Below are positions 36,215 through 45,652 of a stretch of DNA of 64,000 nt, piece after piece. Origin of the DNA: Iodobacter violaceini (GTDB lineage: Bacteria > Pseudomonadota > Gammaproteobacteria > Burkholderiales > Chitinibacteraceae); the NCBI RefSeq assembly GCF_011601265.1, contig NZ_JAAOLX010000004.1:372001-436000 (forward strand), given 5' to 3'. A model generated the notes under the pieces. The model was not told the DNA's origin. It worked only from the letters and a program-made list of their open reading frames with translations, and searched no databases. Made by a program: the position numbers and the translations under genes. The number at the start of each line of letters is the position of its first letter. Position 1 is the stretch's first letter.

Positions 36215-36577
36215 TTACGTCATCGCCGCCCCAACCGCCTGCCGCACCGGCACCCCGGCTGGATCAAAGCCTTCAAGGCAATGGACATTGATGCCAAAGT
36301 TGTCCGGGGTGACGCGTTTGCGGTGAAAGGGGTAGATGCCGCAGACCTTGCAAAAGAAATGGCGCGCAGTTTTGGTGTGAAATTGGTATTCAGTCAGCGC
36401 CTCTTCCCCGGCAATCAGCCGGAACTGGCTTTCATGCACTTTTACCATCAGCGCGTTTTTCTTGCGGCAGATTGAGCAATCGCACATGGTCAGCTCGGGG
36501 AAATCGGTTTCAATCTCAAAGCGAACAGCACCACAGTGGCAACTGCCGGCATATTTTTGCATTGGACGGGCAGACAT
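36215..36577 (-). CDS. GFA/CENP-V family zinc protein
   Basis: The 120-residue protein carries the GFA zinc ligands: SCHCGAVRF, then CDCSICRKK and FFCKVCG. The family includes glutathione-dependent formaldehyde-activating enzyme Gfa, but most members, including short ones like this, are of unknown substrate. GGAG precedes the ATG at 36577; a longer ORF start at 36601 is less likely. The gene is isolated. Confidence 0.85.
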   Translation of the reverse strand: MSARPMQKYAGSCHCGAVRFEIETDFPELTMCDCSICRKKNALMVKVHESQFRLIAGEEALTEYQFHTKTARHFFCKVCGIYPFHRKRVTPDNFGINVHCLEGFDPAGVPVRQAVGAAMT

Positions 36578-36737
36578 AGATTCTCCGCAGTAAATGCCCA
36601 CAGGATAACAACAGGCGGAATAAGGACCGAGTATTGCAGAAAGCCAGGAATAATAGACCCGAATGTATAAGTCTTAGCATCAGTTTGCAGCTCCCTCCTT
36701 TTACAAAGAGGGGGCCAGCGCTAGCTGGTTTAAATAA

Positions 36738-37079
36738 TCAATGAAACTGACGAACTTCTACTGGTGCCCGGCAGGCTACTGCGGCTTTGCGGCCCCAGGC
36801 CATAGCTTCTTCAAGATTTGCCACTTGCAACACCCAAAAGCCGCCAACATGTTCTGTGGTATTCAGGTATGGCCCTTCGCTGACCTGCAGCTGGCCATTA
36901 GCCTGCATCCTGATTGATTTTGCGTGCTCTGCCGGATGCAAACCACCAACAAAAACCCTGACACCCGCGGCCACCATTTCATCATTCAGCGCGTCGATGG
37001 CAAGGCCCATGGCCGGGTCTTCTGAAACAGATGGATTGTAGCCACTGGGATGGTGAATAGATAAGCAATACATTGCCAT
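36738..37079 (-). CDS. YCII-domain protein
   Basis: The 113-residue protein matches the YCII/DGPF-like family: MYCLSIHHP start, an AIDALNDEMVAAGVRVFVGGLHP core and a C-terminal GFWVLQVANLEEAMAWG segment. AGGAGGT lies just before the ATG. Members have a ferredoxin-like fold and are often linked to sigma factors, but none is adjacent here. Function is unknown. Confidence 0.8.
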   Translation of the reverse strand: MAMYCLSIHHPSGYNPSVSEDPAMGLAIDALNDEMVAAGVRVFVGGLHPAEHAKSIRMQANGQLQVSEGPYLNTTEHVGGFWVLQVANLEEAMAWGRKAAVACRAPVEVRQFH

Positions 37080-37127
37080 AAGACCTCCTGCTGGTGATTG
37101 AGAAAAACGCTGATTGTTTCAGCTCAG

Positions 37128-37958
37128 TCATTTCTGCGCAGGCGGTAACTCCTGCTCAAAACCATTTTGAAAAAGCAACCCAGCCTGATCAGGCTGCACA
37201 CTAAAGCCGAAATAATGATCAAGAATGTTTTGCAACTCATCAGAGGTCTGAATTATTTTAACGCTGCTATCCATTTTGCTGCGGACACTCAATTGCCGGT
37301 TATGCAACACCAGGCGTTGCATACCGTCGATACGTGTAACCATCAGATCATGCAAAAAAATGGATTCATTTGCAGTTGCAGCAAAATGATTACCAACATG
37401 GCAATCCGGCGGATAAGCAATGGCTAAATCAAACCAATATAAATTATTCCACTCGCCTTTTATTTCACGCTGCAAATACCAGCCTGCAGGCGTTTGCTCA
37501 GGCAATAAGCGATATTGATCAATGTCCTGATCAAACACAGTGCCTGCTTGCAATGGTACAGGCTCGCAAATCCCACCTCCGCCAAAGCCCGCGTCTAATA
37601 ACCACCTTTGCCCATCTGGCTCTGCAGTCAAAACTAAGTGCGATCTGGGCCGCTCATGCACCCGCTCTTTATTCAGTAATACCCGCGCCATATGCAATGT
37701 GGTTTTCAAACCAAGGTGATTTAATAATGATGCAAACAGCGTATTAATTTCGTAGCAATATCCGGGGCGGCCTTGAATTAATAATTTTTCAACTAATGCA
37801 TCATGATTCAGCTTAGGGGGGGTGCCCAGTAAGAGATCAACATTACCAAAAGCAATTGATTCAACATGCCGCCGGTGCAAAAAAGCCAGCCCTGCCTGAT
37901 CAGGCGTTGGCCAGCTTGTCAGCGAAAGGCGTTTTAAATAGTGATCAAGCCAAGTCAT
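37128..37958 (-). CDS. Arylamine N-acetyltransferase
   Basis: The 276-residue enzyme transfers acetyl from acetyl-CoA to arylamines or hydrazines. The Cys-His-Asp triad is visible as Cys68 (RPGYCYEIN), His107 (RSHLVL) and Asp122 (LLDAGFGGGG), spaced as in the family. The N-terminal HRRHVESIAFGNVD segment is also typical. It follows the YCII gene in reverse order on the same strand (48-bp gap), but a shared role is not evident. Confidence 0.9.
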   Translation of the reverse strand: MTWLDHYLKRLSLTSWPTPDQAGLAFLHRRHVESIAFGNVDLLLGTPPKLNHDALVEKLLIQGRPGYCYEINTLFASLLNHLGLKTTLHMARVLLNKERVHERPRSHLVLTAEPDGQRWLLDAGFGGGGICEPVPLQAGTVFDQDIDQYRLLPEQTPAGWYLQREIKGEWNNLYWFDLAIAYPPDCHVGNHFAATANESIFLHDLMVTRIDGMQRLVLHNRQLSVRSKMDSSVKIIQTSDELQNILDHYFGFSVQPDQAGLLFQNGFEQELPPAQK

Positions 37959-38216
37959 AGCAATATCTTTTCAGGCGGCAGATGCCAAGGATTGTACTGA
38001 TGAGTCAGTGCTTTGTAATTACATGGATTAACCCTCACTAAAGAATTCTCCCTGCCTGCAAATGAATAAAAGCATCCGCCTTAAATAAAATCAGCACATT
38101 GCAAAGCCACCGGCCCGCAAGCACAGGTGCAACTTCTACCACTAAATAGTCTTGAACCCTGAGCCGCGATTCTGGTCTATTTTCTTTTTCCAAACGCTGC
38201 ACGCAAGAGGAATATT

Positions 38217-38669
38217 TTGCCTGATTACCCCCCAAGCTCCGCCCCTGCCAGCGATCCGGCCAGCTGGATGCTTATTTTTATTGCCTGGCTGATTGCCGCC
38301 AGCGGCACACTCGGTGCTTTATTTTTTGGCGAAGTGATGGGGCTTCCACCCTGCACCCTGTGCTGGTATCAGCGGATTTTTATGTTTCCACTAGCCATCT
38401 TCCTGCCGCTGGCGCTGTTTCCTCTCGATACTAAAGTCGCCCGCTATGCCCTGCCTTTGGCGCTGACCGGTCTTGGATTTGCAGTTTTCCACTGGTTTTT
38501 ACAAATGGGCCTGATTTCGCCCGCCGCCAGCCCCTGCGCCCAAGGCTCATCGTGCTCTGAAATCGAAGCCAAATGGCTGGGTTTTCTGACTATTCCACTC
38601 ATGTCGGTCTGCGCCTTTGCGCTGATCAGCATTTCTTTATTCGCTACATTGATTCAGGGTAAGAAATGA
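38217..38669 (+). CDS. Disulfide bond formation protein DsbB-like
   Basis: The 150-residue inner-membrane protein has four transmembrane segments and the two redox Cys pairs of DsbB: PPCTLCWYQR at the first periplasmic turn, and a second pair (CAQGSSC) in the next periplasmic loop. It passes electrons from DsbA to quinones. It uses a TTG start with AAGAGGAA upstream. It overlaps the following DsbA-like gene by four bases, so the two are translationally coupled. Confidence 0.88.
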   Translation: MPDYPPSSAPASDPASWMLIFIAWLIAASGTLGALFFGEVMGLPPCTLCWYQRIFMFPLAIFLPLALFPLDTKVARYALPLALTGLGFAVFHWFLQMGLISPAASPCAQGSSCSEIEAKWLGFLTIPLMSVCAFALISISLFATLIQGKK

Positions 38670-39310
38670 AGCAAAAAATCATTTTTATCATCGCAGCACT
38701 GATTTTATTCGTGCTGTTTATTGTCGGAACGCTGGCCTTTAAAAACAATCAGCAATCTGCCGCTCAAGCCAATATCCAGGTCAATCAGGAAGCCTTAATG
38801 CGCATGCATTCGCCCATCATTGGCGCGCAAAATGCAAAGGTGACGATTGTTGAATTTATTGATCCCGCTTGCGAAGCGTGTGCAGCGTTTTACCCTTTTG
38901 TAAAAGAGCTGATGGCCAAAAACCCGGAGCAAATTCGCCTCGTGATGCGTTACGCCCCATTGCATCAGGGCGCAGACCAGGTCATTGCCGTATTAGAAGC
39001 CGCACGCAAGCAAGGAAAATACTGGCCCGCACTAGAAATTGTGCTTGCTGCGCAAGATAAATGGACCCAAAACCACCAGGCCAATGCCAGCCTAGTGCTA
39101 CCGCTGCTCGCCCCGCTGGGGCTGGATATGGCGCAATTACAAGCTGATATGCAATCAGACAGCATTCAAATGCTGATCCAGCAAGAAAAGGCCGACGCAC
39201 AGGCGCTGGGCGTCAATAAAACACCAAGCTATTTTGTAAATGGCAAACCGCTGCTCAGTTTTGGCTATCAGCAATTAAGTGATTTAGTGAATGAAGCACT
39301 AAATCAGTAA
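38666..39310 (+). CDS. DsbA-family thiol:disulfide oxidoreductase
   Basis: The 214-residue protein has an N-terminal membrane anchor (residues about 5-25), then a thioredoxin-fold DsbA domain with the active site CEAC in DPACEACAAF and the cis-Pro loop TPSYFVNG. It oxidises secreted proteins in the periplasm and is the likely partner of the overlapping DsbB-like protein. It resembles BdbD/Com1-type membrane-anchored DsbA. A strong terminator follows. Confidence 0.9.
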   Translation: MKQKIIFIIAALILFVLFIVGTLAFKNNQQSAAQANIQVNQEALMRMHSPIIGAQNAKVTIVEFIDPACEACAAFYPFVKELMAKNPEQIRLVMRYAPLHQGADQVIAVLEAARKQGKYWPALEIVLAAQDKWTQNHQANASLVLPLLAPLGLDMAQLQADMQSDSIQMLIQQEKADAQALGVNKTPSYFVNGKPLLSFGYQQLSDLVNEALNQ

Positions 39311-39329
39311 GCAAACCGCAACAAAAAAA

Positions 39330-39360
39330 CAGCCCCTGTGCTTACACAGGGGCTGTTTTT
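39330..39360 (+). terminator. Intrinsic terminator after the dsbB-dsbA operon
   Basis: CAGCCCCTGTG (39330-39340) pairs with CACAGGGGCTG (39345-39355) across CTTA, followed by TTTTT. Confidence 0.9.
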
Positions 39361-39450
39361 ATGCCTTTTTGAGCCGCCAAACGGAGGCAGAGCACTGGCC
39401 TTTCCAATGAAACGAGCTAAAGTAAATAAAAATATGCTCAGGAGATGGCG

Positions 39451-39888
39451 ATGCTAAAACCACTGCAAGAATGGATTTGCGATTGCTGCGACAAAACAAT
39501 TACATCCCCTGACGAAGGCTATGTAATTTGGCAGCACGATAGCAATCAGCGTGACTTTGATTTCAAAATCATCCATAAATTTGTCTGCGAGCCGCCCTCC
39601 TATCCCTCATCTGTGCCCCTGAATGATTTCCTTGGCACCAAAGGCAGCACCTATCTGCTCTCATTTATCAGCCTTGGCAAAATCAAAGCACGCGGCCAGT
39701 ACCGCAATTACTGCCATGTGCTCGATTTCGATGAATTTGTCGACCTGTACCGCCGCGTGCAAATTCCCTATTACGAAGAAGCACGCAGAAAATTCAACAA
39801 TCCTCAATTACTTTCCGATATGGAAGACGCCAGCGAAGTACACCCTTATCAGGAAGATGTTCTGAAGCAGATAATTGAAAAATACTGA
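39451..39888 (+). CDS. Hypothetical protein with N-terminal CxxCC motif
   Basis: The 145-residue cytoplasmic protein is not one I can name. The N-terminus has Cys residues in WICDCCDKTI, resembling a small zinc or redox knuckle, and more Cys occur at FVCEPP and NYCHVLDFDEF. AGGAG lies six bases before the ATG at 39451; an ATG at 39445 overlaps that site. It is isolated. Confidence 0.65.
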   Translation: MLKPLQEWICDCCDKTITSPDEGYVIWQHDSNQRDFDFKIIHKFVCEPPSYPSSVPLNDFLGTKGSTYLLSFISLGKIKARGQYRNYCHVLDFDEFVDLYRRVQIPYYEEARRKFNNPQLLSDMEDASEVHPYQEDVLKQIIEKY

Positions 39889-40081
39889 AGAATTTTTAAT
39901 ATAATTAAATTGGTAAACTAAAAAAATATGCAATAAGCTCCCCTTGCCAGCTGGTTTTCCCCAGGTGTGCAAGTGGGAGTTTTGATATACACAATTTATT
40001 TAATATTTTATACCCATAAAAAACAACCAAACCATTCAGTATAAATTACCCTGCAGTTAATAGTCTAAAAACTACCGTAGC

Positions 40082-41011
40082 CTAAACCAAATAAAACAAA
40101 CCATGAGCAGGGTTAACCTTAAAAGTCATAATCAAAACAAGGTAAATAGCAATAGCTACAATGCTAATACAAGTTCCCCATGCAATCATGCTTGCTGATC
40201 TCCCGCTCTTCATATAATGTGTTTCAAGGACAATAATATTGGCGGCAGGAGGGAGAAGACAAATCAAATATAAAGTAAGAATATTTTCTTCAACTAATTT
40301 TACTTCGTAATATGTACATATTTGTATAAATAAATTTATTAAAATAAAAAACAAAGAAGATCTGGCAAAAAAATGTAATAATGAATTTTTGAAGTCTGCT
40401 TTTTCAAATGATGTTTCAGCCAGCCATACACCCAATATAACCATACCTAAAAAACTCATTATAAATTTAATTACTTCATAGCTTGGCTTACCATAATGCA
40501 TAATTTGAATACTCAATGGAGACAGAGCCAGCCCAATAACTAAAGCCAAAACGGGAGGAGCTTTGAAAATTTTAATTATTCTAGCTCGCATATTTTCCCC
40601 TTGGGCCATCAACCCTAAACCCACTGAATTCCCAAATAAAGAGCTGCCTATATATGCAGCAATAACGATCATCGCTGCCCCGCCGCCAAAAAATGAGCTT
40701 GCAATCGGCAGGCCAAGCCAGCCAATATTTAAGTAGCAGAAACATAAATTTTTAACCGGGTCTTTATTAACAATTCGGATCATCACCAGCATCATCAGCA
40801 TGATGATAACAATGCCAGCCATGATAATAAAAACACCAGACTGATATGTGGCAATATTAAAAACAATGACGAAAGGAATTATTGCCTTTGTAAGAAATGC
40901 AGATGCGCGGTCTTTTACGTCAAATGAAAACCGCCCAAGAATGAATCCTACCATTAAATATACAAAGGGGAACAAAATAGAAATTGGCATATTAATAAAA
41001 AAATTAGACAA
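40082..41011 (-). CDS. AEC (auxin efflux carrier)-family permease
   Basis: The 309-residue protein has about ten hydrophobic segments with the family pattern YLMVGFILGRF near the N-terminus, GWLGLPIASSFFG in the middle and PPAANIIVLETHY near the C-terminus. AEC proteins export organic acids or other anions. The coding sequence is distinctly A+T-rich compared with its neighbours, suggesting acquisition by transfer. The substrate is unknown. Confidence 0.82.
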   Translation of the reverse strand: MSNFFINMPISILFPFVYLMVGFILGRFSFDVKDRASAFLTKAIIPFVIVFNIATYQSGVFIIMAGIVIIMLMMLVMIRIVNKDPVKNLCFCYLNIGWLGLPIASSFFGGGAAMIVIAAYIGSSLFGNSVGLGLMAQGENMRARIIKIFKAPPVLALVIGLALSPLSIQIMHYGKPSYEVIKFIMSFLGMVILGVWLAETSFEKADFKNSLLHFFARSSLFFILINLFIQICTYYEVKLVEENILTLYLICLLPPAANIIVLETHYMKSGRSASMIAWGTCISIVAIAIYLVLIMTFKVNPAHGLFYLV

Positions 41012-41404
41012 TATTTATATAAAAAGACTTTTCATCTTTCGCATTTTAATTTTCAAAAACACAGCTCTTGCAAGCTCTTAATGGCTGTAAGTTTAGAACA
41101 AACAAAGAAATTTATTTCCACAACTTAACAAAATAAAACTATATTCTTTCTTTTTGCTTTTTTGTATTGCCACTATCCATTATGCCAACAATAAGTTTAT
41201 TTTGCGGGCATGTATGTTCAAGACTCCAAAAGATGCCCGCTTTACTGAATTCCACATACAAGAATGTGCGCTCGCTGAGCATTGCAAACATCGTACGCAG
41301 CGCGTATTAGGGCACTGCAACATCCAGCTTAATTTCATATAGTTTTAGATCAAGAAACAAGCCACGATGACTCGCTCATTTGGCCATCGCCCGCTCCCAT
41401 AGTC
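41012..41404. other. 393-bp gene-free region
   Basis: A+T-rich sequence between the divergently arranged AEC permease start and the LysR stop. It contains no supported ORF, terminator or palindrome that I can see. Confidence 0.4.
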
Positions 41405-42295
41405 CTAACGCCCACAAACCTCAAAAACCACGCCCCGCAGCCAGCGATGTGCGAGGTCGGCTTCCATTCGGGGGTGCCATAGCATAGAGATGGTGATTTC
41501 CGGGGCGGGGAAAGGCAGGGGGAAGCGGTGCATTCCGGCGCTCAACGCTTGGGTGTGGCGTTCTGGCACGGTGGCGATCAGATCTGTGGATCTGGCGAGT
41601 GCCAGCGCGGCAGAAAAATCGCTGACGATGGTGGTGATTGTCCGCGTGAGGCCCAGTGGCTGTAAGGCTTCGTCGATCAGCCCCCTGTCCAGCCCGCGCC
41701 TTGAAACCAGCACATGTGGGCTGGCGGCAAATCGCCCGGGGGTGATTTCCTGCTGGCTAAGCGCATGCCCCATCCGCACCACGCCGATAAAGTGATCCCT
41801 GAATAAGGCCCGGGTGCGCACCTCGGGGCCGGTGGTTTCGCTGATCACGCCGGTTTCTAAATCAACCAGGCCATCCCTTAGCGAAGTGCTGTCTTTATTC
41901 AGCTTTTGCACAAAGCGCAGCCGCACGCCAGGTGCTTCTGCGCTGATGCGGGCGATCAGCGCAGGGCCGAAGTTCTCTACAAAGCCGTCGCTGCTTCTCA
42001 GGGTGAATGTTCTGGCCAGCTGCTTAAGATCGAGTTGTCCGGCAGGGCGAAGCACAGCTTCTGTATCGTGAACGAGCTGGCTGACTTGCTCCCGCAGCTC
42101 AAGTGCGCGCGGCGTAGGCACTAGGCCGCGCCCGGCTCTGACCAGCAGCGGGTCGCCCATCGTTCCCCGCAAACGCGCCAAAGCGCGGCTCATCGCCGAT
42201 GGGCTAAGCCCCAGTCTTTTGGCAGCTTTCGCAACACTGCCCTCGGCCAGCACGGCATTAAGGGTGATAAGCAGATTGAAGTCTGGTGTCGTCAT
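41405..42295 (-). CDS. LysR-family regulator
   Basis: The 296-residue protein has an N-terminal helix-turn-helix (LNAVLAEGSVAKAAKRLGLSPSAMSRALARL, about residues 11-40) and a substrate-binding domain. It is divergent from the MFS exporter 367 bp away and is its likely regulator. The effector is unknown. Confidence 0.87.
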   Translation of the reverse strand: MTTPDFNLLITLNAVLAEGSVAKAAKRLGLSPSAMSRALARLRGTMGDPLLVRAGRGLVPTPRALELREQVSQLVHDTEAVLRPAGQLDLKQLARTFTLRSSDGFVENFGPALIARISAEAPGVRLRFVQKLNKDSTSLRDGLVDLETGVISETTGPEVRTRALFRDHFIGVVRMGHALSQQEITPGRFAASPHVLVSRRGLDRGLIDEALQPLGLTRTITTIVSDFSAALALARSTDLIATVPERHTQALSAGMHRFPLPFPAPEITISMLWHPRMEADLAHRWLRGVVFEVCGR

Positions 42296-42662
42296 TACTG
42301 GATATTAGCCTAGTTTGCCATGGCGTTAAACGCATGAATAAAGTGTATACCACGCGTCTTCCGCCATGACACGCAAGGGGCTATCTTGCTAGCCATAAGT
42401 ATCGACACAACTTCTTGCCATCATTCCGTGCCACACCTCCCCCCTTGTAAAAGGGGGAACGCGCATATCAACTTGTGAAGATCCTTATGCCCACAGGGTG
42501 ACTTAGGCTAGGCATGCATTAAAGAGGGTTGGTTCATTGTCGCCCTCTTTTTATCAGCGCCAGTGAGGGTTACGTCCGATACGAGCTCATCCTGAATAAA
42601 GTTACAGCGCGGCCTGAGCCACCCTGCGATATATAAATTGCCCTGTCTTTTTAGCACTCACT
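42296..42662. other. Divergent spacer between LysR and MFS genes
   Basis: No supported gene. A terminator-like hairpin lies at 42521-42552 (AAAGAGGG / CCCTCTTT then TT), oddly placed before the MFS gene, so it may attenuate or insulate it. Confidence 0.5.
42521..42552 (+). terminator. Terminator-like hairpin upstream of the MFS exporter gene
   Basis: AAAGAGGG (42521-42528) pairs with CCCTCTTT (42543-42550), followed by TT, with a 14-nt loop. It could stop read-through or act as an attenuator. Confidence 0.5.
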
Positions 42663-44102
42663 ATGGAGCTTATTTTGAAACCAGGCCTATCCACACCACA
42701 GCGCACAGCCTCAGCGCGCCGGATACTCGCCAGCCTGTCGCTGGCTATTTTGCTGTCATCGCTGGGCACCAGCATCGCCAATGTAGGCTTGCCTGCTTTG
42801 GCGCAGGCGTTTAACGCGACTTTTCAGCAGGTGCAATGGGTGGTGATCGCTTACTTACTGGCGATGGCCACTTTGATTGTCAGCGTGGGCAGGCTGGGCG
42901 ACCTGACTGGGCGCAGACGGCTGCTACTGGCGGGGATTTTGCTGTTTACGCTGGCCTCCATCCTGTGCGCCATCGCACCCACGCTCTATTGGCTGATTGC
43001 CGCCCGCGCACTTCAGGGTCTGGGGGCGGCCATGATGATGAGCTTAGCCATGGCTTTTGTGGGTGAGGTGATTCCAAAAGAAAAAACCGGCAGCGCCATG
43101 GGGCTGCTTGGCAGTATGTCGGCCGTGGGCACTGCGCTGGGGCCATCGCTGGGCGGGGTGTTGATTGCGGGGCCGGGCTGGCAGGCTATTTTCTTAATAA
43201 ATATTCCGCTTGGCATTTTGGTTTTTGTACTGGCGCAGCGCTATTTGCCACTTGACCGGCCTGCTGCGCAGCGCCCTCGTTTCGATCACCTTGGCACGCT
43301 CTCGCTGGCCTTCACGCTTGCGGCTTATGCGCTGGCTATGACAATAGGGCGAGGCCATTGGGGGTTGCTGAATGTGGTCTTATTATTGGCTGCGGCTTGC
43401 GGAATCGGCCTGTTTGTACTTGTCGAAAAGAGTGCTGTATCTCCTTTGATCCGCTTAGATTTATTACATAACACCGCAGCAGGGCTTGCCATGAGCGCGC
43501 TGGTTGCCAGCGTAATCATGGCCACACTGGTGGTCGGGCCATTTTATCTGTCCCGCGCATTCGGGCTAAGCGCGGCGCATATCGGGCTGGTGCTCTCTGT
43601 TGGCCCTGTCGCCGCTGCTCTGACGGGTATGCCTGCTGGCAAAATCACCGATTATCTGGGCGCACAAGCCTCTACCCTGATCGGGCTATCTGGTATGGTA
43701 AGCGGCACTTTCTTGCTAACCCTGCTGCCCGTTTCGGTTGGCTTGGCGGGTTATATCGCCCCCATGGTCATCATCACCAGCTGCTATGCCTTGTTCCAAA
43801 CAGCAAACAACACTGCGGTCATGGATAAGATTGCCAGTGATCAGCGCGGCATGATTTCCGGCCTGCTAAATCTGAGCCGTAACCTCGGCCTGATCACCGG
43901 CGCATCCCTGATGGGCGCGGTGTTTGCCCTGGCAGCAGGTACTAACGCCCTGAACACCGCCACTACTGAAGCAGTGGCTCAAGGCTTGAAAATCACATTC
44001 ACCCTTGCCTCCCTGCTGATAGTGCTGGCGCTTGCCATTGCAATAAAAGATAAACGCAGCAATCGCGCAGCGTCTGCCCAACCCCGTACCCGCGCGGGCT
44101 GA
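42663..44102 (+). CDS. MFS transporter, DHA2 (EmrB/QacA-like) family
   Basis: The 479-residue protein has about 14 hydrophobic segments. The family motif A appears as GRLGDLTGRRRLLLAG, and motif C-like GAAMMMSLAMAFVGE and GSMSAVGTALGPSLGG segments mark drug:proton antiporters. It likely exports a toxic compound. The divergent LysR gene is the probable controller. Confidence 0.87.
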   Translation: MELILKPGLSTPQRTASARRILASLSLAILLSSLGTSIANVGLPALAQAFNATFQQVQWVVIAYLLAMATLIVSVGRLGDLTGRRRLLLAGILLFTLASILCAIAPTLYWLIAARALQGLGAAMMMSLAMAFVGEVIPKEKTGSAMGLLGSMSAVGTALGPSLGGVLIAGPGWQAIFLINIPLGILVFVLAQRYLPLDRPAAQRPRFDHLGTLSLAFTLAAYALAMTIGRGHWGLLNVVLLLAAACGIGLFVLVEKSAVSPLIRLDLLHNTAAGLAMSALVASVIMATLVVGPFYLSRAFGLSAAHIGLVLSVGPVAAALTGMPAGKITDYLGAQASTLIGLSGMVSGTFLLTLLPVSVGLAGYIAPMVIITSCYALFQTANNTAVMDKIASDQRGMISGLLNLSRNLGLITGASLMGAVFALAAGTNALNTATTEAVAQGLKITFTLASLLIVLALAIAIKDKRSNRAASAQPRTRAG

Positions 44103-44131
44103 GCAAGCTGGCCCGCCGGCAGTTTTAATGT

Positions 44132-44727
44132 TCAGACAAACTCTAAAACCCCGGCCAGGGGCTTTCTGGGTTTTTGCGGCCAGTTTGGCCCGGCCGCTTT
44201 TCCCACGGCAATCAGCATCACGGGGATATCTGCAGCACCAAGGCCAAAATGCCGTGTCAGCTCTGCTGCATCAAAACCAATCATCGCATACCCTGGGCTG
44301 CCAGCATCAGCGTCATACCCGCCAAAGATGCAGAGCGTATCGCTTCGTCCCGCTGCAAACCGGGCTGATCCTGATAAGCCTCTGTTGCGTAATGCACCAT
44401 GGTTTGCAGCAAATCCGGCGTTAAAATCCCAGCAGCGCAGCTGGGGGCCAGGGTCTGGGCCAGCTGAGAATGCAAATCCAACCGCCCGCACACCACAAAA
44501 CACACGGCCGCATCGGCCACTTTTTGCTGGCCACAGGCAATCTGTACCATAGCCTGCCTGGCTTCAGGAGTGCGCACCGCAATAAACCGCCAGTTCTGGC
44601 CGTTATATGCACTGGGTGCCCGCGTGGCCAGGCTGACTAATTCAGCGATTTGCTGATCGCTGAGGCTAAAGCTGGCATCAAAGTAATTGCAGGATATGCG
44701 TTGTTCAATCAGTGCTTTAATACTCAT
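44132..44727 (-). pseudogene. Nitroreductase-family protein, frameshifted
   Basis: The 5' two-thirds (MSIKALIEQRISCNYFDASF onward, with LATRAPSAYNGQNWRF) reads as an FMN nitroreductase but stops at 44281. The expected C-terminus (MIGFDAAELTRHFGL...AVGKAA) continues in another frame to 44132. Around the join a few residues usual for the family are missing, so a short out-of-frame deletion near 44285-44295 is likely. It would have reduced nitro- or quinone compounds. It overlaps the isomerase-like gene at its start. Confidence 0.8.
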
Positions 44728-45538
44728 TGTTTACTCCCTGTTGAAGCCAGGTATGCATCCGCAGCCGGCTTTGTTGAATATGGCGCTCAATATCGGCCAA
44801 GGTTTTTCCAGCAACACATTCCAGATACATTGGCCCGCGAAAGTCATGCTGCTGCAGGCCGTGCAGCAAGCCAGCAAAATCGACCCAGCCATCACCGGGA
44901 TTTATCTCCACACTTGGGCCGGATGGGCCAGGCACGAAGTCTTTCACAATAAAGTGGGCACAATGCGGGGCCAGCGCCTCCAAATGCGCCTCTGCTTTGA
45001 TTTCACCCCGGCTGTAATAAAGTAAATTGCCCGGATCAAAGCTCAGCCTGAATACATCCGATGCCAGCCTTTGCTTTAAAGCGAGTAAATCCAACGCACT
45101 CGCCGTTATGCCGCCATGCGGTTTGATCGTGATCGTGATTCTGGCTTCGCTTGCAACAGGCTCAATCGCCTGCATCAATGCCAGATAATCGGCCAGCAAA
45201 TCCACCTGCCCGCAGCCCAGATCCAGCAGCGTGCTGCAGCCTAATTGCCTGGCGTGCTCAATTAATCGCGCGTAATCACCAATGGCCGCAGCCAGCCCTT
45301 TTTCGGCCAAATCAACCCCGGCCAGCAGCAAAGAAGGCTGCAACCCCGCCGCCGCGCAAGCCTGCTTAAGCGCTGCAATTTGCCGTGGCGTGCTCGCCGC
45401 TGTAACCGGGATACATGGCCCGGCCTGGCTGTGGCTGTAAAACAGCGCCACATCACTAAACCCAGCCCCGGCAATCACCGCACAAGCATGGCTAAACTCC
45501 AGAAACTGCAGCGGGCGGGTGGCGCAGCCTAATTGCAT
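44717..45538 (-). CDS. Sugar phosphate isomerase/epimerase-like TIM barrel protein
   Basis: The 273-residue protein fits the AP endonuclease 2/xylose-isomerase-like family: an N-terminal GFSDVALFYSH region, TIKPHGGIT, and the metal-ligand segments SFDPGNLLYY, HFIVKDF and YLECVAG. Such proteins act on sugars or myo-inositol derivatives. Its 3' end overlaps the broken nitroreductase start by 11 bases, so they form one operon. A LysR gene diverges from it. Confidence 0.8.
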   Translation of the reverse strand: MQLGCATRPLQFLEFSHACAVIAGAGFSDVALFYSHSQAGPCIPVTAASTPRQIAALKQACAAAGLQPSLLLAGVDLAEKGLAAAIGDYARLIEHARQLGCSTLLDLGCGQVDLLADYLALMQAIEPVASEARITITIKPHGGITASALDLLALKQRLASDVFRLSFDPGNLLYYSRGEIKAEAHLEALAPHCAHFIVKDFVPGPSGPSVEINPGDGWVDFAGLLHGLQQHDFRGPMYLECVAGKTLADIERHIQQSRLRMHTWLQQGVNNEY

Positions 45539-45652
45539 GGTTTTCTCCTGATTCAGAACAGCACTGATTCAAAACAAATCCATTGTTATGTAAATCGATT
45601 ATTCAATAAACCCCGCTATAATTTATTCATTGCATACTATTAGTTAGTAATC

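Noticed and set aside
36063-36475. Plus-strand open frames overlapping the GFA gene
   Set aside because: They are antisense shadows of the GFA gene and a terminator; the GFA zinc ligands on the minus strand are convincing.
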